A stretch of 64,000 nucleotides of DNA, taken from assembly GCA_011009095.1 (NCBI GenBank), contig VTPC01091275.1, positions 49,314 to 113,313 of the forward strand. Direction: 5' to 3'. Numbering within the stretch: position 1 is the first letter of the stretch; each line of letters begins with the position of its first letter. Of this stretch, positions 10,537 through 21,822 are shown piece after piece. The DNA is from Ignelater luminosus. Lineage: Eukaryota > Arthropoda > Insecta > Coleoptera > Elateridae. Made by a program: the position numbers and the translations under genes. The notes under the pieces were generated by a model. That model was not told where the DNA came from and did not search any database. It was given only the letters and a program-made list of their open reading frames with translations.

Positions 10537-13500
10537 GTAAGCTCCTAATTTTTCCATTTTTTATTATTTATTTAACAAATTTGTCTTATCAATTATCTGA
10601 TCATGATGACTAAAATTCAGTTTGCTTTTCTACGTTGCAAACACAACTCATTAATGGTCTTCTTTGAACTTTGCCTTTGCAGTGGTTGGTGCTGTAGTTT
10701 TGGTCAAAACCAGTAATATTTTAAAATAGGAAAAGTACAAACCAAATTAAACTGTTTTCTTACAAAAATTCTAATTTTGAAAACATTTCTATGCCAACTC
10801 CATGAGATCAGGTAAGACATGTTTGCAAGCTCTGTCCCAAGCAATAGGCACTGACCATGACGTGTTGAAAATAATGTAATAGAAATGATGTTGCGGCAGT
10901 CTGCACTAGAAACGGCCTTGTTTTGTAAAGAGTTTTTTTCTACATCCGTTAATTAAACTGTAAAATAATGGTTTGTCATACATCAAAACGACAAATGTTT
11001 CTATTTCTTTCATAAAAATATCCCAACTTCTGTCGGCTTCTGGGACAAAACCTGGAAAGTTTGTGTATTGTTTGGGATATTTTTATATGCTTTCCCAGCT
11101 GAGTTTTTGCCATCACCTGCAAATTACAAAACTGTACCACTTCTCTATTCCAAGTTGCTAAATAAGAAATAAATCAGTTTCAGCAATTTCTTTCAAAGTA
11201 AAATGCCGTTATGGACTTGAGTTCGAAAGCTTTTTGTGTTCCTTTATTTTTTGCTGATTAGCCTACCAAATGTAACTATGTAACTTTGAATTGTACAATA
11301 TGTGGGTCCAAGCTCCTATACTTACCAGGACCAGATTCTTCGAGAAACCCTTGTAAATACGCTGCGGATTCAACATCGGTGTCTACTAACAGTGATTGTC
11401 TTACATACAGCTTGGCTTGCCTCTTTGGCATAATTAAAGAAGTCACTTAGGTCATGTATATAACTTTAAAAATCTGGCACCATTTCTAGTTCTGTTCATT
11501 CTCAATTGGAATTTGCTGTTTTACAAGTTTTCATTTGACGGGGAGGTGAAACGATTGATGCTATTTGTTCTTCAAGTTTCTTATGGATGTATTTCTTCTT
11601 CTGCAGTATTTTAAGGTTTCTACCTGAAATAACCGACAATATCATTTTTCTGATCATCCAGTATATTTAAACTATCTGATTCAAATTTCAGTAATGATCT
11701 TTAAGCGTAGAAGAAGTCATTTATCAATATTAAGGCAAGTCAAGATGTTTGAAAAAACCTAGTTTTAGACAATGGAAAATGACGACAGCTTCTATAAATT
11801 GCCGAACAATGAAGTCCAGTCTAGCCTTCATACAACTGCAAGTTTGTTTACAACCTTTTGTGTATTTGCAAAGAAGGTCCGTTCAATGTAGTAATCTGAA
11901 CTAGACCAAGAATGGAGGTTTTCCAATTTCAATCTTTGCATATTCTTCTAGTTACCGTACCATTCCCGAATCTAATGATTCAGGTTATCAAGGAGTGCTG
12001 GTACACTGCTGCGTCAGTTGATAGCGGCGATGGCTTGCTGTCATTTAGTGAAGTCGGGTGTCATTCCACGTACACAGCTTCGATGAATGATATTTCTGTT
12101 GGAATAATCAGCTGTGGAGGAACGTTTGGATTGTTAGCGGTTTTAACATTTTCTAGAGACCTTAGATAGCTTTAAGTCTGTATATATTGAGCTATTTTTG
12201 CCGAAAAGTTAAAAAAAGTCGAGAAATTCACGCAAAAAAGATTTTTGTTCATATCCTCACCTCAGGGAAGATTGCATCGATCTTGTTGCGTTGGAGAAGA
12301 AATAACAGAGAATTTACTAATGACATCCTAAGGAACCATGATGTAAGAGAAAGCTTTCATTTTGAATTTTTTAGACTGTAGAATAGTTGACGCCTGGCTT
12401 ATAAATTATAACGTTTAACTTCTTATAGTTTTATATTGTTATGACCAGCAGTAGACCGGGTGGAAGCAGATATGCAAAATACATCAGTGAACAAAGGGTT
12501 GATATGTCAGTCTTTTAAGAAACAACGTAACCTTGCGTTACAACATTTAATTTTTACTCTAGTTTAACTAGATGTCTTTGAGGGCAGATAAGAAGGTACT
12601 ATACGCTCAATAAAACACATTAAAAAAATTAGCTTTAGATATTATATTTAAAAAAATGTAAAGGGCGTCAGTTTTAAGTAAAAAACAGTAAAAATTGTTT
12701 TTTCTTCTTTTAACAATAGAAAAATCTTAAGAAACCAAATTACAATCTGCAACAAAACGCACAAAAAACGCCACTTAACCCTGGCTTCCTAAGTTACACA
12801 TAAACTGCTCTTAACGAGCACAAAAACCTATAATAGTTAATTATAGCACTGCAACAATTTAAACATATTTACTGAAGTCATCAGAATGCATCGTTGTGAT
12901 TTTTGTTTAACTCATGATATTAAGCAATTAAAAACATTTGGATAGGTCTTTCCGTGTATAATCACAAGTTTTCAACGAATAGTTTTTTTTATAGTATCGA
13001 GCACGTTGGGGAACTCAACCAATATACTCTCGGAACAGCTAATTTTGACGATCATCTCATTTGGCTTGCGAGCGAAGATACAAAAATTTAACTACAGCGT
13101 CGGAGCTTGGCTTCGAGTTTACCAGCAAAATTTAAGATGTGGCTCACAGAGAATTTCAGACCCCGGAACAAGCTAAATAGGATCAAACATCACATATGAG
13201 ACTTTAGAAACGAAACCAGGATACTCTCCTCTTACCCTCACAGAGATGAGGCTTGTTGCACCCACAGAAATTTAGGCAAATTCCCGCTCAAAATTCCCAC
13301 CTAACGCTCGCTCGAATTGAAACTTCCCGAAACAATTCTCATCTGTCAGATTTCAATATACGGCAAAAATAAAGTTAAACGAAGGAAAGGAAAATACTCT
13401 GCGATTCGCTAGCAACAATTAAATTGGAAAAGTTCGTTAACCTTAATTGATTTCAAAATTTACAAAAGCTAAATGATGTAGTCGACCTTTCATTGTGAAC

Positions 13501-14475
13501 GTATCAAACTCAGCCAGCTCTCCAGACGAGAGAAAATTATAAAAACAATCAAAAATTCACTAAAAGTACAGACATAGAACGGTAGCAAGAATTGACCGTT
13601 ACAAGTTGAAAATAATTTTGGAACGTTGATTTCTTCTTTTTGTACTACTATCTTCTTATAGTTGTACAATAAATTAATGATTTTTTGTTTTGTTTATCTT
13701 TGGAACACCCACGCAATTGACTAATTCAATAATATCGGTTGATGTGAATGGTTAATGATAATTTAATAATTTGTAAAAGATATCAATTTACCTTGTAGTT
13801 GCATAGATATTTAAACCACAGATTTAGACTTTCTCGAATGAAATTTGGATATAGACAAGACAACACAGGCAGAGGAACATACTATATAATAATACACAAA
13901 ACAACTTACCCCCGACTCACCCTTTTGTAACATTAAAAAGAAATGATGCGTATTTATGATATACCTGTTAGAACTAGTTATTTTGTATTTTTCTAAAAAT
14001 TTTGATTGTTTCAAATTTTCAATTAATTTGATTACTAAATTACTAAGTTAAGAATTTAATTACAATTACTTTTTGTGGAATAGTAATTAACTACTACCCA
14101 GCCCTGTGACTAGTACCTACCAATGTAACAAGCAGCAAAGCATGACACAAACAATTTGGTTAAATTATTTCCTTGTTATATTATCCTACATGACTAAATT
14201 CCACATATTCGGTTTATCTTGTTCAAACTGATTTTTGTTTCTATTTATGTCCTGTTAATGACTGATTTTAAATAACATGTATATAGGTACATATATTTAC
14301 ATAATTTTTAATAAAATATTGTACATGTACGGATATCACAGTCTCTGATCGAAACCCAAAACTTTTTTGTTTTTATTTTTTGTTTTTTATTGTAATGATT
14401 CTTCAATAAACTCGTTCTTCCAATTGCAAGACGATAGTGTGTTCAATTTTAGATTGTAATACACATTATTATAAA
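10537..14475. other. Long intron between Gr units 4 and 5
   Basis: About 3.9 kb with no receptor exon, no transposon ends and no recognisable protein. Small frames at 11912-12169 and 12187-12381 have no family features. The stretch 13000-13400 is slightly richer in G and C and may be old transposon DNA. The last 300 bases should contain the unit 5 promoter. Confidence 0.35.
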
Positions 14476-15490
14476 ATGAGTGGCATTACTCACATAAACG
14501 AAAACTGTTTTCGGTGTGCGGTTGGTCCCATATTGACATTTTCGTCTTATCTAGGGATGCCCTGTTTGAAGATAACATGCAATCATTCTGTTAAAGTGAA
14601 CAGACTCAATATTTACATTTCTAGATTCTCAATATGTGTAGCTTCTATTTTATCTTCATTTTTTATAATAAATTGCATTTATTGTGTTTACTTGAGTAAA
14701 ACCGCATTCGATAATAGAAACGAAGTCATTTTAGCAGAACTTGTTACGCATTCTTTATTATATCTTCGCTCATCAATTATTCTATTTGCTGGAATAGTAA
14801 AGAGTCGTATTGGCAAGAAAATGTTTTTTGGGGTGAATGACTTTATATACCTTTCAACATCTAATGGATTTGGAAGTCTCTTACCAAAACAGTCAGTACT
14901 TCAGATGCGATCTCGATCGCTATTATTTTGTGCGTTATCATTTCTTTCACTAATTTTATTTGGAATTTATCTCTTTATAAACAGAGCACAGTCTAGATAC
15001 TTTATTGTTGAAAAAATCGCAACGTTTGGTTGTTTCTTTATTGATACTTCCACAGTTTTATTATTTTGGTCTGCTACTTTGTTATATAATACAATACACT
15101 ATTACTACAGGCAAAACATAAAAATCAAGATGTTAAGAAGATATAAAAATAAAAATCTAGAACAATTATTTTTTCAAACAGTACAACCAGTTATTGAATT
15201 TTCCAAAGGTATTAAATCTATGGAAGTGGTTAACACTTACTAACAAAGTAAACGCCCGAATGACGTTGGCATTTGAAGACTTTGAGAGGTTTTGTAATCC
15301 ATTATTACCTATTTTGACCTTGATCACTATGGCAATGATTATCACTAATGCATTTTTTACTTTGATTGGGTTATTTGGAAGAAATACTGATCTCTTGGTA
15401 CCGGAATTCCTTGTATTGGAATTACAACTGTATTTTTCAACGTCAGTCTTAATATATTGTATGACGTCATTGCAAGAACTTCAAAGTGCG
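14476..15490 (+). pseudogene. Gr alternative first exon unit 5, with a frameshift
   Basis: Group A receptor exon starting MSGITHINENCFRC. The frame is open to about 15195, then switches by one base: the first frame ends at a stop at 15243, while the second frame continues from about 15194 with LWKWLTLTNKVNARMTLAFEDF, matching the loop of units 3 and 4. One extra base (or two missing) between 15180 and 15205 explains this. Everything else is kept: NCFRC, GMPC, CNH, the membrane segments and the phase-0 donor GCG|gtaagt at 15491. Either the unit died recently or the sequence has an error at a T or A run. Confidence 0.8.
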
Positions 15491-17041
15491 GTAAGTCTAT
15501 ATATTTGAATGTACTAATATACTCTTTAGTTAGGAATAGACCAACTAAATTCTTGCTAGATCTAAAGCTTTAATGCACGTTTACTAAAAACAACCAAGAT
15601 ATTTTGACTAAGTCACTTAAAATAGTCATCCCAAACGTGTCTTAAAAGATTAAAATTTGGAAAGTGATTTAAGATAGGAAGAGAACGCAATATTTCAAAT
15701 GATCAGCAAGAAAAGAAATATAGAGGGTATAGCAAAAACAATTTGTTGCCGATTCGCTTCCCAGTTCCCCGTAGTAGCGTCCTCGCCACCACCGTGGAAA
15801 GCAAAAGCACTACAGCAACGTTTCTAACGGTCATAAAAAAGCTTCTTTTTCCAAATCGCTTCTGTAGCATTAAGTTTGTTGTATATCGATTACAATTAAA
15901 ACCCGTTAGAGTTTAGCAAATCACTCTGTCTCTGTTGGTACCTTTTTTAGTTTGCAGATTTTTTCAAACTTTGATTTGTTTGTTAATCTCATTTGATTTT
16001 TCTTTCCATATCGAACAGCTACTTATCCCGTTGTCATTTCTTAAAGACAGAAATTCTTCATTGTGTTTTATTTGTATCGTATTCTAAAACGTCTAAAGAG
16101 TATCTCAGATCAAATTGTCTCAAGGTCTGGTGATCGTAGCTAATGTGAAGTCCAAAATGATCTACGTCCTATAATAGTTCAAAAAATGATTATTCGTTGT
16201 TAATATCACTGAATCCATACTTCGATAGATTCATCAACTCTTTCCACAGTTTAGTGATCGACACTATTGCAGCTTCCCTGCCTTGAAGAGATATTCCAAA
16301 CGATAACAATTTGTGTTAATTGTAATTGTTACAGGAAATAAAAACGTTTCTTCCTTGTAAGTGCGTGATGTTATTATTTCAAATGTTGGTTCGTTGTCTT
16401 TAGGGAAGTTAATATTTAATATCTGGAAGTTCCTTTATGGAGGGCAAAAAAGTCAAAATATTTCTTTTCAGTTCCAAATGATGCTAGGATAGAAATAAGT
16501 ATCTCTGATAGTTGATTAGTGTTTGTAAAAAATCTTGCCTATAGTATTTGATTGTTTGGTCGTAGAAAAATAAAGATTTTGTCAGAATCGATATCTTGGT
16601 AACGACCAAAGCAGCCGATCGACAACCCTGGAACTTTATATCTACTACCTTGATTAACGGTTTTCAAACAAATAACTCCACTAAAGAATTCCAAGAAAGA
16701 ATTTTATAGTAAGACGGGATGGTTGAAAAATATTATGAAATTCATTTTGTCACCCTCTTCATTCCTCAACATATCCGTGCCTATCAATTATCACTAGAAT
16801 AATAATAGAAAAGATCGTGTTAACCTTGTAATTTTCTATTGGACAGATTAATATACAAACAAAGGCATTAAAGTTTGTTTAGCTTAGATATATACTATCA
16901 TGCACATATTAATAATAAAAATAGGTCATGTTATCAATTACATGTTACGTTTTTATTAGCTACCCGAACACCTCTATAGTTGACGACAGAAATAATCCAA
17001 TTTAATTTCAATACTCAAATGTGTACAGCTTGATCTTAAAA
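15491..17041. other. Intron / putative promoter region of Gr unit 6
   Basis: No coding feature recognised. The part 16820-17041 is clearly similar to 20600-20826 upstream of unit 7 (shared words such as gacagattaatatacaaa, gttatcaatta and cagcttgatcttaaaa/caggttgatcttaaaa). It was therefore duplicated together with the exon and is the best candidate for a promoter. Confidence 0.4.
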
Positions 17042-18046
17042 ATGACAAAACTCTATTACAATAAAAGGTTTGAGAAAAATTGTCTACCATGTGCAATGAA
17101 GACAATGTTATGGTTTTCATCGTTAGTAGGATTTTATTGTATTTCCGTAACATGTTCACATGAAGGAAGTAAAGACAAAACCGGATATACCGTTTCAAAA
17201 TTCTCAATATTAATATCTCTTTCAATTGCTTGCATCTTGTTAATTGGATGTTTATGTTGTGTTTGTTCCATCCAATTTCCACTGGAGAATGTAAATGAAA
17301 TTTTGCTTTTTGTTGTACGTCTTACAAATGCCTTATTTTTTTTAAGAAATTGTACTTGTATTGTGTTAGCTGTATTACTCGTGCGCTATATACAAAAGGT
17401 ATACCTAAGATATGATGAAATATTAAAAACCTACCAATGGTTGGGATCTCAAATACTTTTGGAAGAATCCATTGTTAAGGAAATACGTTCAAGTTCATTT
17501 ATCCATAGTTGTTTAACAATAATACTTCTAATTCTTTACGCGATTTTTTCATTTGTTTACAAGAAGTATACCGATGCATTGACTATTGTGAGGAAAATCT
17601 GTGCAATTTTTGGTCTCTACTCTGATTCAATGTTAATCTTATCCTTCTTGAAGACAACCGGTTTGCATCGCACTATGACAAGGAATTATCAAAAACATCT
17701 CAGAGGTAAAATGATTGAACACATTAATAAACCTTCAAGGTTTAAAAACAATAGGAGAGTACAAAAGAGTCACTTAATTCAATCTGTAGTTTTGATCAGA
17801 AGGATACATTATAGTATGCTTCACAATTTCCATTGTATGCGAATGTTTTACGATCCAATGATGCTATTATGGTTGGTAATAACTTTAATAATGATGGTTT
17901 TAAATATTTTTCTTGTAATCACTGTAAGGGTGTTTGGAAATACAAGCTTAAGTACACCAGAATACAGAGAATTAGAACTGCAGATCTATATTTCAGCAAT
18001 AATACAATTATTAGTACCGGATATTGCACAAGATTTGCAAGGAGTG
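17042..18046 (+). CDS. Gr alternative first exon unit 6
   Basis: 335 codons, group B (with units 7 and 9). The start at 17042 (MTKLYYNKRFEKNC) is preferred over 17021 because unit 7 starts in the same way (MHYNKTFKENC). It has NCLPC, GFYC and CSH, then SIQFPLENVNEILLF in the first outer loop, ALFFLRNCTCIVLAV in segment 3 and RMFYDPMMLLWLVITLIMMVL in segment 5. It ends QDLQGV with donor gtaagt (18047), phase 0. Unit 7 matches along the whole length, and the similarity continues about 70 bases into the intron. Confidence 0.87.
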
Positions 18047-18143
18047 GTAAGTTTATAGTTTTTATTTGTTTTTGTAATATTTAATCAATTTATTGCTTAA
18101 TACTATCAACTTAGAATTACCTTAAATTTAATCAAATAGTTGG

Positions 18144-18732
18144 TGTCCAGTCTTGACGGGAAACCCCACCAGATTTTGACCCAAGGCAATAAATTTTCAC
18201 TGAAATTTACTTGACGTATTCGAACGACGGAGTAGTCAATGGTCCTCTTGTGTTTCAATACAATAACACACGGAGAGATGCTTTAATAATTATTCACAAA
18301 GAATTGTTTAGACACAAAACGCCGATACACACACGAAATAATTATTAGACAACAGCCCTTCACTAAGAGAAGTTCGATACATTCAAATATTATCGATATT
18401 TGCTAGGTATCTAGAACAAAAATAAAGGTAACGGCGCATTGACAATTCCAAATTCTGATTAGACAATCGCAAGTAGACCAAGAAACCACTTCGATAATAT
18501 TTCAACACAACAATATGATTTTACGACGGATTCTTTTAGCGACATTACCTTCCTACTTTCGAGGGTGAACGTGAACTTTGCTGTTTAGTGCGCTCCCCGC
18601 GCACGTTAAGCGAGCTAGAACTAGAAGTCACAGCTAAACGCAACCGTACTAAACATGAGTGGAATAAAGATAGCAAAACAAACACCCCTATCTGTGTGAT
18701 GGAACGTTCATTGCTTGTTGAAACCTGTAACA
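18144..18732. repeat. Possible LTR of a retrotransposon
   Basis: A 589-base block that begins TGTCCAGTCTTG and ends ACCTGTAACA, so it has the TGT...ACA ends of a long terminal repeat. Its composition differs from the flanks, and DNA to its right (to about 19500) is richer in G and C. The five bases on the two sides (gttgg and tgccg) do not match, so it is not a simple solo LTR. I did not find the second LTR, so both the call and the orientation are tentative. Confidence 0.35.
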
Positions 18733-19500
18733 TGCCGGGGCGGCAGATGTCCCTTAAAAGACGGGATCACACAGGGACCGTAAATAAACATGACAGTGGA
18801 AATTGTACCTGAAGTCTATTGGTGGGCGGAGCTTGATGGGCGTGGTTAATGGAAAAGTTGTTGAAGGGCCCTTAATGTTGTTGGTAAAGGACAGTTGTTC
18901 CTTGCGAAGGGTGCGAGTGCGGCTTGGCGCGTAGATGGATCAGTTGCAGCGACGTTGGGTGGAGAGGCGTGGTTGGTACGGCATCAAAGCGAAGATTTGG
19001 TTGGAGGTCATTGGCCTCGTGTGTTGAGTGAATTTGAAGCTCGGTAAATGTTGTTATCTGGTACCCACGGTCGAAATGCTGTTCTGCCGATGTCTTAGTG
19101 GTGTGAAAACCGGTGTTGTGACCGCGACAGGGGCGATGGATATGGTTAGATATCCATCGGCTGTCGCGGGCATGTTGGGTCTGGTGGTCGTCTTGGAGAT
19201 GAAGTGAACAACTGGCGTAGACAAAAGAGGATGAACTTGAACTCGCAAACTGGTGGAATGCGACATGCAAATAAATCTGTAGTGTACGGTTTGGGATGGT
19301 CTCGAGTGGGTTGTCTTCTGAGTTTCCGACGAGTGATTAATGCTTTTGGACGATACTTCTTTGTAGATAGCTTCGTACTCTTTGGCTGTTTTCATCAAAA
19401 TGGCGATGGTCGTATAATCAGGTTTTTTGCAGGTAGAAACAGTATTCAAATAACAAATTGCAATGTATCCAGTACATCTTCTGGATTTTAGATAGACTGC
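18733..19500. other. GC-richer block, possible retroelement interior
   Basis: Stands out from the AT-rich surroundings. On the minus strand there are overlapping Ser-, His-, Thr- and Pro-rich frames (18872-19270 and 19054-19449) without a domain I can name. It lies next to the putative LTR and may be what is left of its internal part, or foreign DNA of another kind. Confidence 0.3.
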
Positions 19501-20826
19501 CTTGACAATATACTAATGCTCTCAAAGTGGTTACCGTGGCTACATTGACTGATTCTGGATTCAAAATTAAAACGTTAGTCGCCTAGTAGTAGTCCTTAAA
19601 GCTACTCGTAACTTTTACGGTGCTGGTATAGAGCATCTCTGGTAAATAGCTCAGGAAGTATGACTAAGAAGTCATTTGGGGTATAGCGTTGTTGTAGGGT
19701 TAACCATTCTATAGTCTTTCCTTAATGATAAACGTAACTCTTCTGCCAAACCTTGAGTAGATAAGTTAAATTTCTCTATCTCTTGAATGTTCATTTTCAA
19801 CTGGATTCTGGATTCCTTTCGAATACGGTCTTTTTTGAATGAAGTCCTTCCTCTTCTGTCTTCTGTTGTTGGATACCTTTCTACAAAACATTCCTACTTA
19901 AGCGCCAAAAATTGCCACTTGTTATCTAGAACTTCTGTAGAAGAGAACATGACTTTTTGGCAGAATCTGCATTTGATATCAAAAATCGAGGAAAAGACTT
20001 TTCAACTCATTGATTAGTGAGAATGTGTTGAAATGATATTATATAGTACCAAAAAACTGTTGAATGTCTATTATTCGTCGACTTGTATCTTGTAAAAACA
20101 ACTACAAATTAAAACATCCATTTATTCCTTATTCCTGACAAGATGAGAAACTGATGCCAAACAGAGGATGTATTCGTTTCAGAAAACTTCGTACCAAACT
20201 TCGGTAAGATGCTTATTTGGCTATAAATAGAGTTTCGTTATTTTTAATCGTACTAGCAATATTTTGGCCCGGGCAACCTTGAACCACGACAAAAGATATT
20301 CCACTGGAGAATTTCTCAAAAGTTATTCTATTCTATTGTTAGGTGATCTCTTTTGTAACCTTTTCCATTTCTCAATACATCTTAATATGTATAATAACTA
20401 ATTGCAAGGCCGCAGCTAGGGGAGGGGTTGAAGATTCAAACCCCTCCAAAAATTCTAGCGAATTGTTGTTTTAATAATTGTATTATTCATCACAAATTGT
20501 TTTTTTTTATTGAGCTCAGGTGGACCTCCATGGGCGATCGTGGAAAATCTCCCCCAAAATTCAATCCTAGTCTACGGCCTTGACTAATTGTAGTATAGAA
20601 AAATTGTATTAGCCTTGTAATTTTCCATTAGACAGATTAATATACAAATACAAAAATTGAGGTTTGATTAGGTTATACATCATTCTATGTACTTTGATAA
20701 TACAATTAAGAGATGTTATCAATTATGTTTTACTTTTTTATTCCCTCTATAGCTGTTTTTCACAGAAATAGTATTAATTTACTTTTTATATTCAGACGTA
20801 CACAGGTTGATCTTAAAAATAGCAAA
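19501..20826. promoter_or_regulatory. Intron / putative promoter region of Gr unit 7
   Basis: No coding feature. The last 230 bases are the duplicated partner of the region upstream of unit 6 and probably contain the unit 7 promoter. Confidence 0.35.
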
Positions 20827-21822
20827 ATGCATTACAACAAAACCTTTAAGGAAAATTGTATGGCATGTGCACTCAAGACAATGTTATGGTTTTCATCGTT
20901 AGCAGGATTTCATTGTATTTCCGTAACATGTTCACACGAAGGAAGTCAAGACAAAACGGGATTTACTGTTTCAAAATTCTCAGTATTAGTATCTCTTTCA
21001 CTTGCTTGTATCTTGTTCATCGGATGTTTATGTTGTGTTTGTTCCATCCAATTTCCACTTGACAATGAAGAACAGATTTTGGTTTTCACTATAAGTTTTA
21101 CAAATACTTTGTTTTTTCTACGAAATTTTATTTGTGTTGTACTAGCCGTATTAAATGTACGCTACATGCAAAGGATATACACGAGATACGATGAAATATT
21201 AAAAACCTACAAATGGTTGAGTTCTAAGATACTTTTGGAAGAATCTGTTGTCAAGAAATTACGTTCAAGTTCATTTACTTATGGTTGTTTAATAATAATA
21301 CTTCTAATTCTTTACGCAATTTTTTCTATTGTCTACAAAAAGTTTACAGATACATTAACTATTGTTAGAAGGATTTGTGCAATTTTTGGTCTCTACGTTG
21401 ATTCGATAATAATTCTAACCTTCTTAAAGGCATTTAATTTGCAGCATGCTGTAACAAAGAAATATCAAAAACTTCTTAGAGATGAAATGATCGAAAACAT
21501 CAGTAAATCTTCTAAGTTTAAAAGCAATAAGGAAGTGCAAGAGAGCCACTTAATTAAATCTGTAATTTTGACCACGAGAATACATTTTAGTATGTTTCAC
21601 AATTTTCAGTGTCTCCGAATGTTTTTAGATCCAATGATCCTGATATGGTTGGTAATAACTATAATAATGTTGGTCTTAAATATTTTTCTTATAATAACTG
21701 TAAGAGGATTTGGAAATACAAGCCTAATTACACCAGAATATAAAGAAATAGAACTACAAATGTACGTTTCAGGGTTGATAGTAATATTTGTATTGGATGT
21801 CATGCAAGGTATCCAAGGAGTG
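20827..21822 (+). CDS. Gr alternative first exon unit 7
   Basis: 332 codons, group B, a close tandem copy of unit 6. An in-frame ATG at 20713 would add 38 residues, but the homologous start at 20827 (MHYNKTFKENCMAC) is better supported. Landmarks are NCMAC, GFHC and CSH, then SIQFPLDNEEQIL, FFLRNFICVVLAV and RMFLDPMILIWLVITIIMLVL. It ends GIQGV with donor gtaagt (21823), phase 0. Differences from unit 6 are spread over the exon, with no stop or shift, so both copies look maintained. Confidence 0.87.

Noticed and set aside
11912..12381. Two adjacent small frames between Gr units 4 and 5
   Set aside because: They show no receptor, transposon or secretion features and are within chance length for this DNA.
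18872..19449. Ser/His-rich minus-strand frames as a possible gag gene
   Set aside because: No zinc knuckle or capsid motif could be seen and the frames overlap one another. I kept it only as an unassigned block.
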